A DNA stretch of 11,761 nucleotides from an uncultured Hyphomicrobiales bacterium (lineage in GTDB: Bacteria > Pseudomonadota > Alphaproteobacteria > Rhizobiales > Beijerinckiaceae). The stretch spans positions 1 to 11,761 of the forward strand of contig CAIVAX010000455.1 in NCBI GenBank assembly GCA_903903935.1. The letters are read 5' to 3'. The position numbers and the translations under genes are program-made. Positions 6,471-11,761 of this stretch are shown in pieces. Each line of letters begins with the position of its first letter. The stretch's first letter is position 1. Under the pieces are notes generated by a model that made no database searches, was not told the DNA's origin, and saw nothing but the letters and a program-made list of their open reading frames with translations.

Positions 6471-8954
6471 ATGGCGCAGGTTCCCTCTGCCCTACCCATC
6501 GACTCTGTGCTCCCACAGATCGGCGCGCATCTCGCCAGCCAGAATTCAGCTGTTCTCGTTGCGCCCCCCGGCGCTGGCAAAACCACTCGCGTGCCGCTCT
6601 TTCTGCTTGAGCAAGACTTCTGCCGCACCGGCAAGATCATTGTCTTGGAGCCGCGCCGTTTAGCAGCCCGCGCTGCCGCCGAGCGCATGGCCTCCATGCT
6701 GGGGGAACAAATTGGCCAGACGATTGGCCTGCGTGTGCGATTGCAATCCAAAATCTCAAATCAGACGCGCATTGAAATCGTCACTGAAGGCGTGTTCACG
6801 CGCATGATCTTAGATGATCCCGCGCTGGAGGGCGTGGCGGCGGTCTTATTTGACGAATATCACGAACGCTCGCTGGATGCTGATCTGGGTCTTGCTCTCG
6901 CATTGGATGCCCAAAGCGGCTTGCGCGAAGATCTACGTATACTCGTGATGTCGGCCACTCTTGATGGCGCGCGTGTGGCTGGCCTCTTGGGCAAAGCTCC
7001 CGTCATTGAAAGTCAGGGCCGCGCTTATCCCATCGAGACACTTTATGTGGGCCGCGATCCTTTGCTGCGCATCGAAGAGCAAATGGTCAAAACCATTATG
7101 CAGGCGCTCAATGCGCAAACAGGCTCTTTGCTCGCATTCTTGCCCGGACAAGGCGAAATCATCCGCACTGCAAACTTGTTGAGCGACAAGCTGAAAGATC
7201 CTTTGATTGATGTCTGCCCGCTCTATGGCGCCATGGATCGCGAGGCGCAGGATCTGGCAGTGTCACCTGCAAAAACGGGCCGACGCAAAATTGTTCTGGC
7301 GACATCCATTGCCGAAACCTCCCTCACCATTGAAGGGGTGCGTGTTGTGATTGATTCTGGCCTCGCCCGCATTCCTCGATATGAACCTGATCTGGGGCTC
7401 ACGCGGCTTGAAACCGTCCGCGCCTCACGCGCTGCGGCTGATCAGCGTCGCGGACGCGCTGGACGCACCGAGCCCGGCGTGTGCTATCGCCTGTGGGAAG
7501 AGGCAGCGACAGGAGCCTTAGAAGCCTTTTCGCCACCAGAAATTTTATCCGCCGATCTCTCCAGCCTTGTTCTCGATCTTGCCGCATGGGGCCTGCGCGA
7601 TCCCTATACTGTCAGTTGGCTTGATCCGCCGCCCTTAGCAGCGCTCACAGAAGCACGCCTTATGCTGCGTCAGATTGGTGCTTTGGATGACAGCTTCACA
7701 CTCACCGATCAAGGACGACACATCAGGGCTCTCGCTTTGCCGCCGCGTTTGGCGCGCATGGTTGTGGAGGCGGCCACACAGGGCCAAGCGCAATTAGCCG
7801 CCGATCTGGCAGCCACATTGGTGGAACACGGTCTTGGTGGCGATAGTCTTGATTTGAGCGAGCGTGTCGAGCGCTTTGGCAGAGATCGCTCGAAACGCGC
7901 CCAAGACGCCCGCAGACTCGCTAATGGCTGGGCGCAGCAGGCTCGGCGCTTTGCCAATGTGCCCGAGGATGAAACGGCTTCCTCTTTAGACAGCGGGCGG
8001 CTTATCGCGCTTGCTTATCCCGACAGAATTGCCAAAGCGCGCGGCAAGCCGGGAGAATTTATCATGGCCAATGGCCGCGCCTGTTATGTCGAACCCCATG
8101 ATCATCTCGCCCGGCAAGATTGGTTGGCAATAGCGGAAATTTCTGGGCGGGCAGCCTCAGCCCGCATTCTGGCGGCCGCACCGCTAACCCTTGCCGAGAT
8201 AGGCCAAGTGCAGCCCGAGGCTTTGCTCTGGCAAGATGACTTGCAATTTGACAAAGCCAGCGCCGCTTTGCGCGCCAGACGCCTGCGCCGCTTGGGGGCA
8301 ATCATCATTGCTGAACAGAACCTCGCAGTTCCCTCAACACAGGCGGCTGCAAATATTCTAGCCAATGGAATTGCCAGCCTTGGCATTAAGCGCTTGGCTT
8401 GGACGAAAGCGCAAAAGCAATGGCGTGATCGCGTTATGTTTCTGCGTCAGGCTGAAGGGGAGTCTTGGCCCGATCTCTCCGATCAGGCTTTAGCTCTTGA
8501 TGCAGAAAACTGGCTTGCGCCCTTTATCCTCGGGCGCAGCAGCCTTGCCGACATAAAGCCTGAAGATCTCGACAGCGCTGTGAAAGCTTTGCTCCCTTGG
8601 GATTTGACCAAACGCCTTGAGCAGGAAGCGCCCACCCATTACGAAGCCCCGACCGGCTCGCAAATCGCCATTGAGTATGAGACCGATTCAGGCCCGATCT
8701 TGGCAATCCGTGTGCAGGAATTATTCGGCCTCTCCCAACATCCAACTCTGGCAGGCGGACGCGTGCCTTTGACCTTGCATCTGCTCTCCCCTGCCCATCG
8801 GCCCATTCAAATCACCCGTGATCTGCCCGGCTTTTGGAAAGGCTCATGGTCCGCTGTCAAAACTGAGATGAAGGGCCGCTATCCGCGCCATGTCTGGCCC
8901 GATGATCCAGCAGGCGCGCTGCCCACCACACGCGCCAAACCGCGCGGCACATAA
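6471..8954 (+). CDS. hrpB: ATP-dependent helicase HrpB (DEAH family)
   Basis: Superfamily 2 helicase of the DEAH/RHA group, 827 residues, the usual HrpB length. Motifs in order: Walker A APPGAGKTT (31-39), Ia EPRRLAARAAAERMA (60-74), Ib TEGVF (105-109), DEYH (128-131), SAT (161-163), LPGQGEI (224-230), motif V ATSIAETSLTIEG (277-289) and motif VI QRRGRAGR (325-332). The helicase-associated and HrpB-type C-terminal regions follow, ending with GRYPRHVWPDDPAGA. All nucleotide-binding residues are present. HrpB is widespread in Proteobacteria, yet its biological role is poorly defined; RNA is the presumed substrate. It starts 41 bases after pheA at an ATG with GGA about eight bases upstream, and may be read through from kdsB-pheA. 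A start further upstream is blocked by an in-frame stop. Confidence 0.96.
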   Translation: MAQVPSALPIDSVLPQIGAHLASQNSAVLVAPPGAGKTTRVPLFLLEQDFCRTGKIIVLEPRRLAARAAAERMASMLGEQIGQTIGLRVRLQSKISNQTRIEIVTEGVFTRMILDDPALEGVAAVLFDEYHERSLDADLGLALALDAQSGLREDLRILVMSATLDGARVAGLLGKAPVIESQGRAYPIETLYVGRDPLLRIEEQMVKTIMQALNAQTGSLLAFLPGQGEIIRTANLLSDKLKDPLIDVCPLYGAMDREAQDLAVSPAKTGRRKIVLATSIAETSLTIEGVRVVIDSGLARIPRYEPDLGLTRLETVRASRAAADQRRGRAGRTEPGVCYRLWEEAATGALEAFSPPEILSADLSSLVLDLAAWGLRDPYTVSWLDPPPLAALTEARLMLRQIGALDDSFTLTDQGRHIRALALPPRLARMVVEAATQGQAQLAADLAATLVEHGLGGDSLDLSERVERFGRDRSKRAQDARRLANGWAQQARRFANVPEDETASSLDSGRLIALAYPDRIAKARGKPGEFIMANGRACYVEPHDHLARQDWLAIAEISGRAASARILAAAPLTLAEIGQVQPEALLWQDDLQFDKASAALRARRLRRLGAIIIAEQNLAVPSTQAAANILANGIASLGIKRLAWTKAQKQWRDRVMFLRQAEGESWPDLSDQALALDAENWLAPFILGRSSLADIKPEDLDSAVKALLPWDLTKRLEQEAPTHYEAPTGSQIAIEYETDSGPILAIRVQELFGLSQHPTLAGGRVPLTLHLLSPAHRPIQITRDLPGFWKGSWSAVKTEMKGRYPRHVWPDDPAGALPTTRAKPRGT

Positions 8955-8968
8955 AAATTCTGAACTCA

Positions 8969-9002
8969 GAAATGCAAAACGCGCCGGCAGAGCCGACGCG
9001 TT
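8969..9002 (-). terminator. Terminator of the Bug gene pair
   Basis: On the minus strand an 11-bp stem (8978-8988 with 8992-9002, one G-U pair) closes a UCU loop, and the RNA continues UUUUGCAUUUC. It lies 26 bases past the stop of the downstream Bug gene. In the plus direction the same sequence has a C-A mismatch and no T-run, so it is a poor terminator for hrpB, which has no other visible one. Confidence 0.75.
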
Positions 9003-9028
9003 GCAAGGTTCAATCTTTCAGCAAGCTC

Positions 9029-10006
9029 TCATTCTGGCTCAATGCCAGCAGCCTTGACGATCGGCTCCCATTTGGGAATTTCCGCCTTCAGACGATCATC
9101 GGCCTGCTTGCCAGTATCATTCTGAGAAATGGCCCCGACTGTCTCGAGGAACTTTGGTGTTTCCGGCATTGCATTGATCGCCATGAAATAACTCTCAAGC
9201 TTGGCGCGCACGAGTTCCGGCGTACCAACGGGCAGATAAGCCGCCCACCAAGGCGCAAATTCATAATCCTTCAATCCAGCTTCCTGCATGGTCGGAACAC
9301 CAGGGAAACTCGGGCTCTGCACTTTGGTGGTGACAGCGATGGGCTTCAAAGCGCCATTGCGAATCTGGCCAGCTGCAAATGTGCCGTCCATGATCATGAA
9401 ATCGAGCTGCTGATCGGTGAGATCGCGCATTGAGTCGGGAGCAGTCTTATAAGCCACCGATTTAACGGGCGATCCGGTCATCTGCTTGAACAATTCAGTC
9501 GACAGCAGTGCAGTCTGATTGGTGTAGCCATAGAGATTGTCGCCCTTCTTCTTCAGATGCGCGATCACATCTTGCAGATTGTTAAGCGGTGACTTTGGCG
9601 ACACAACCATTATGAACGTGATCTGCGCAAAGGAGGCAATGGGGGTGAAATCCTTCACCGTATCAAAGCCCGTATCTTTGAACAGATAGCGGCTGCCTGC
9701 CATATTGGAATTGGCGACGAACAAAATCGTATAGCCATCTGGCTCAGCGCCCTTCACATAGCGAATAGCAATATTGGAGGTTGCACCCGGGCGATTATCG
9801 ACAATCACAGGCTGCTTAGCCTGCGCCTCAAGCTGGCGCGCGAAATAGCGACCAAGAATATCCGCGCCGCTACCCGCGGGGAATCCGATCACAACTTTGA
9901 TCGGCTTGGAGGGATAAGCAGCCTGCGCGAAGGCTGAGCCAGCAAAGGCGCAAACGCCCAAGGCGCCCAGTGCGAGGAATTTTAGAAGTTTTGTAGGAAG
10001 TGCCAT
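9029..10006 (-). CDS. Bug/TctC-family periplasmic solute-binding protein, second of a pair
   Basis: Periplasmic binding protein of the tripartite tricarboxylate transporter type (Bug family), which usually captures small carboxylates or related organic solutes. It has 325 residues. Residues 1-27 are a Sec signal peptide (LLKFLALGALGVCAFAGSAFA) with probable cleavage after AFA. The mature domain shows YPSKPIKVVIGFPAGSGADIL (31-51), VDNRPGATSNIA, AEPDGYTILFVANS, MDGTFAAGQI and FAPWWAAYLPVGTP. The GSGADIL segment replaces the GGPTD-like ligand loop I know from many family members and is shared with the neighbour. ATG at 10006-10004 with GGGA seven bases upstream. It follows its paralogue after 52 bases, so both are probably on one transcript. 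No TctA or TctB gene is in the window. The ligand cannot be told from sequence. Confidence 0.92.
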   Translation of the reverse strand: MALPTKLLKFLALGALGVCAFAGSAFAQAAYPSKPIKVVIGFPAGSGADILGRYFARQLEAQAKQPVIVDNRPGATSNIAIRYVKGAEPDGYTILFVANSNMAGSRYLFKDTGFDTVKDFTPIASFAQITFIMVVSPKSPLNNLQDVIAHLKKKGDNLYGYTNQTALLSTELFKQMTGSPVKSVAYKTAPDSMRDLTDQQLDFMIMDGTFAAGQIRNGALKPIAVTTKVQSPSFPGVPTMQEAGLKDYEFAPWWAAYLPVGTPELVRAKLESYFMAINAMPETPKFLETVGAISQNDTGKQADDRLKAEIPKWEPIVKAAGIEPE

Positions 10007-10058
10007 TTACTTTTCCCTTTTTGTAGTCATGCGATCGAAACGAGATGGAAAAGAGAGA

Positions 10059-11039
10059 TTATTGCGGCTCAATCGCTGCTGCTTTGACAAGCGGCGGCCA
10101 AATGTCCGTCTCTTCTTTCTGCAACTTCGCATAGGCCTCTTTACCAGTATAGAACGTCGCTACCGAGCCAACACTTTCGAGGAAGGGCTTGGTTTCAGGC
10201 ATTGCATTGATCTGTTTAATCAGACCCTCGAGCTTGTCCATGATGGGCTGCGGCGTGCCTGTTGGGGCATAGACTGACCACCAGGGGCTGAAGTCAAAGC
10301 CGGGCACACCCGCATCCTTGAGCGGGGGAACATCTGGCAGAGCAGGCATGCGGTCAGCTGTTGTCACAGCCAAAGCCTTGAGCTGATTTTGCTTGATCTG
10401 CTGAGTGGCAAAAGTGCCATCCATCACCATGAAATCCAGACTGCCCTGCTGAATGTCGCGCATGGCATCCGCAGTTGTCTTATACGATACCGATTTGGCA
10501 GGCATTCCAGTGATCATTTTAATCGATTCAGCCGCCAAAAGACCTGTGGGATTGGTATAGCCAAACAGATTATCCTTCTTGGCTTTCATTTTCGCGACAA
10601 GCTCAGGAACTGTCTTGATCTCGGATTTAGGATCGATCACGAGAATAAAAATGATTGACGCGAAGGAAGCGACGGGACGCAATTCCTTCATCGTATCGAA
10701 GGGCAAATCTTTGAATAGGAATTTCGAGCCAACAATGCCAGAATTGGCAAGGAATAAAAGATTATAGCCATCCGGCGCTGAAGTTGTGACAGTGCGCGTG
10801 GCAATATTGCCGGAGGCACCGGCCTTATTATCGACGATCCAAGATTGCTTAGTCAGCTCTTCGAGTTTGCGGGTGTAATAGCGTGTGAGAATATCCGCCC
10901 CTGATCCTGCTGCAAAGCCAATGGTGACGCGCACCGGCTTATCAGGCCAGTTGGTTTGCGCCATTGATTGGCTAGTGAAAGCCATCATGCCCAATGCAGC
11001 TGCAATCGTCGCAGGCAAACCGCGTTGCCAAAAACCCAT
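10059..11039 (-). CDS. Bug/TctC-family periplasmic solute-binding protein, first of a pair
   Basis: Paralogue of the next gene, 326 residues, with about half of the residues identical by eye along the whole length. Residues 1-27 are a Sec signal peptide (LPATIAAALGMMAFTSQSMA) with probable cleavage after SMA. The mature protein starts TNWPDKPVRVTIGFAAGSGADIL. Further family features are VDNKAGASGNIATRTV, SAPDGYNLLFLANSG, FDFMVMDGTF-type strand (LDFMVMDGTFA), FDFSPWWSVYAPTGTP and the ending VKAAAIEPQ, matching VKAAGIEPE in the neighbour. The ATG at 11039-11037 has a strong ribosome site, AGGAGGG, seven or eight bases upstream, clearly better than that of the second gene. Tandem duplication followed by divergence is the simplest origin. 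Differences in the ligand region suggest, but do not prove, different ligands. Confidence 0.92.
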   Translation of the reverse strand: MGFWQRGLPATIAAALGMMAFTSQSMAQTNWPDKPVRVTIGFAAGSGADILTRYYTRKLEELTKQSWIVDNKAGASGNIATRTVTTSAPDGYNLLFLANSGIVGSKFLFKDLPFDTMKELRPVASFASIIFILVIDPKSEIKTVPELVAKMKAKKDNLFGYTNPTGLLAAESIKMITGMPAKSVSYKTTADAMRDIQQGSLDFMVMDGTFATQQIKQNQLKALAVTTADRMPALPDVPPLKDAGVPGFDFSPWWSVYAPTGTPQPIMDKLEGLIKQINAMPETKPFLESVGSVATFYTGKEAYAKLQKEETDIWPPLVKAAAIEPQ

Positions 11040-11127
11040 GGCGTTATCCCTCCTATGGTCCGACGCAATTGTGACGCCAGTTCCTAAGCCTCAAGCCTAC
11101 AATGAAAGATGGGGCAAATAAATAGCA

Positions 11128-11148
11128 GCCGCCAAAAAAAACGGCGGC
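11128..11148. promoter_or_regulatory. GC-rich hairpin with an A8/T8 loop in the Bug leader region
   Basis: GCCGCC (11128-11133) and GGCGGC (11143-11148) are perfect 6-bp complements enclosing eight A and one C. On the minus strand the loop carries eight T and the 3' side continues TGCTATTTATTT. It could act as an attenuator or weak terminator about 90 bases before the first Bug gene, but the T-run lies in the loop, not after the stem, so it is not a standard terminator. Confidence 0.3.
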
Positions 11149-11181
11149 CAAACAAAGCCGCTAAGAGAGGAGATAGACAGC

Positions 11182-11235
11182 ATGGGCACACTTGCGCTCA
11201 GATTTGCTGATTATTTGCATTCGGACACGCGCTGA
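11182..11235 (+). CDS. Possible 17-residue small ORF
   Basis: The reading frame MGTLALRFADYLHSDTR starts at an ATG that has AGGAG nine bases upstream, a better ribosome site than several real genes in the window. It is divergent from the Bug genes and nothing follows it in frame. It could be a leader peptide, the start of a lost gene, or chance. I recognise no family. Confidence 0.2.
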   Translation: MGTLALRFADYLHSDTR

Positions 11236-11402
11236 ACACCTAAGGAACCAGAGAGATGAGCAGAAGGGTTTTTATAAATAACTGATTTATATATACAATA
11301 TAGCCATCTAGCGATGACTGTGTGCGCTAACTCAAAAGGCCGGGGAAGGGCTCTCCAGACCATACCCGAAACCAAAGCCACACAAGAGCTGAGTCGAATT
11401 GT

Positions 11403-11619
11403 CAGAACCCAGTCGCAAGTCATAAAAGCAAAGTTGCGCTCACACCCCCATACTTATTCACTGCCCACCTCAGTCACCATGAGGCTAGAGGTGGCACTCC
11501 GCTCGGTCTGAATTGTTGACCTCTCAAGGTTAGCCACGAAATGGCGGGTGCCCCCTCACTCACGATTGAAGGCTAACCGATAGCACTCAGAATGAGTGCC
11601 CATTTCGACTGAGGTTCTG
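11403..11619. repeat. Imperfect long inverted repeat, possible small mobile-element remnant
   Basis: CAGAACCCAGTCG at 11403-11415 is the reverse complement of 11606-11619 apart from one missing base. Inside it, ACCTCAGTC (11467-11475) pairs with 11607-11615, GGCACTC (11493-11499) with 11594-11600, and GGTTAGCC (11528-11535) with 11571-11578. These last three pairs nest in order around a 35-base loop. No transposase frame lies between them and no clear target duplication flanks them, so this could be a MITE-like remnant or a structured RNA. Confidence 0.4.
11583..11599. repeat. Short perfect hairpin
   Basis: GCACTCA (11583-11589) and TGAGTGC (11593-11599) form a 7-bp stem with a 3-base loop. 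No T-run follows on either strand, so it is not a clear terminator. It could help end the minus-strand gene suspected at the right edge. Confidence 0.5.
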
Positions 11620-11705
11620 GTCACCCATGCTGTGATCTTTCATGGGCTTGCGATCACGCACTGAGCGTGGCATGAAGCTTGACAAGGTTGGCGAGCAGAC
11701 GATAC

Positions 11706-11761
11706 TCAAAATCTGCGTGACATATTGAAATAAATATTGTCTTCAACCGCATATCTGAGGC
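11706..11761 (-). CDS. Possible C-terminus of an outer-membrane protein, cut by the right edge
   Basis: On the minus strand the frame entering from the right edge reads LRYAVEDNIYFNMSRRF and stops at TGA (11708-11706). The alternating pattern with a terminal Phe preceded by Arg resembles the last beta-strand of outer-membrane barrels such as TonB-dependent receptors. Only 17 codons are visible. A second minus frame is also open from the edge to 11654, 35 codons ending in FEYRLLANLVKLHATLSA, and could be the real gene end instead. The class is a pattern-based guess. Confidence 0.3.
   Translation of the reverse strand, partial: LRYAVEDNIYFNMSRRF

Larger units (their letters stand above)
11040..11705. 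other. Non-coding stretch upstream of the Bug genes, rich in inverted repeats
   Basis: No convincing gene is present in these 666 bases. The part next to the Bug gene holds its ribosome site and presumably its promoter. Around 11270-11305 the sequence is very AT-rich (TTTATATATACAATATAG) and could hold a promoter in either direction. From 11403 to 11657 there are many inverted repeats, listed separately. Two open frames of 65-70 codons (11314-11511 plus, 11211-11423 minus) lack ribosome sites, conserved-looking segments and recognisable similarity, so I do not call them genes. Codon-like composition of the neighbouring genes is lost here. Confidence 0.6.

Noticed and set aside
8969..9002. Hairpin as a bidirectional terminator serving hrpB as well
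   Set aside because: On the plus strand the stem has a C-A mismatch and is followed by TTGCAAGG with no T-run.
11211..11511. Two overlapping open frames of 65-70 codons on opposite strands
   Set aside because: Neither has a ribosome site, a recognisable motif or credible composition; both are of a length expected by chance here.
1..11761. CRISPR array, tRNA, rRNA, prophage, defence system or intact insertion sequence
   Set aside because: I looked on both strands and found no regularly spaced repeats, tRNA arm motifs, transposase or integrase frames, or defence-type genes.

Overview
The window looks like a chromosomal segment from an alphaproteobacterium, most likely of the Hyphomicrobiales (Rhizobiales). 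The grounds are the divergent cytochrome c (cycM-like) / kdsB-pheA arrangement, the alphaproteobacterial style of YejB and PheA, and the pair of periplasmic Bug-type binding proteins. Family-level placement is inference. All large genes are intact except at the two window edges, and most of the window is ordinary metabolism and transport.

Layout. (1) Positions 1-3901, minus strand: a yejA-yejB-yejE operon read right to left, encoding an ABC importer for peptides or peptide-like compounds. The solute-binding protein comes first, then the two permeases; yejE runs off the left edge, and the ATPase gene (yejF) would be expected beyond it. (2) Positions 4019-4614, minus strand: a small membrane-anchored class I cytochrome c with its own UUCG-loop terminator. 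(3) Positions 4615-4834: a divergent control region with a 12-bp palindrome and a hairpin next to the kdsB start. (4) Positions 4835-8954, plus strand: kdsB (CMP-Kdo synthesis for lipopolysaccharide), pheA (prephenate dehydratase, overlapping kdsB by four bases) and hrpB (DEAH-family helicase), probably one transcription unit. (5) Positions 8969-11039, minus strand: a terminator and two tandem paralogous Bug/TctC periplasmic binding proteins without their membrane partners. (6) Positions 11040-11761: about 670 bases without a convincing gene, followed at the edge by what may be the last codons of a minus-strand outer-membrane protein.

The genes fall into separate jobs: peptide uptake (yej), respiration (cytochrome c), envelope and aromatic amino acid synthesis (kdsB, pheA), RNA helicase activity of uncertain role (hrpB), and capture of small, probably carboxylate-type, solutes (Bug pair). 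I see no defence system, CRISPR array, prophage, tRNA, rRNA or intact transposase. The least explained part is the right-hand non-coding stretch, where several inverted repeats nest between about 11403 and 11657 and could be a structured RNA or the remains of a small non-autonomous mobile element.
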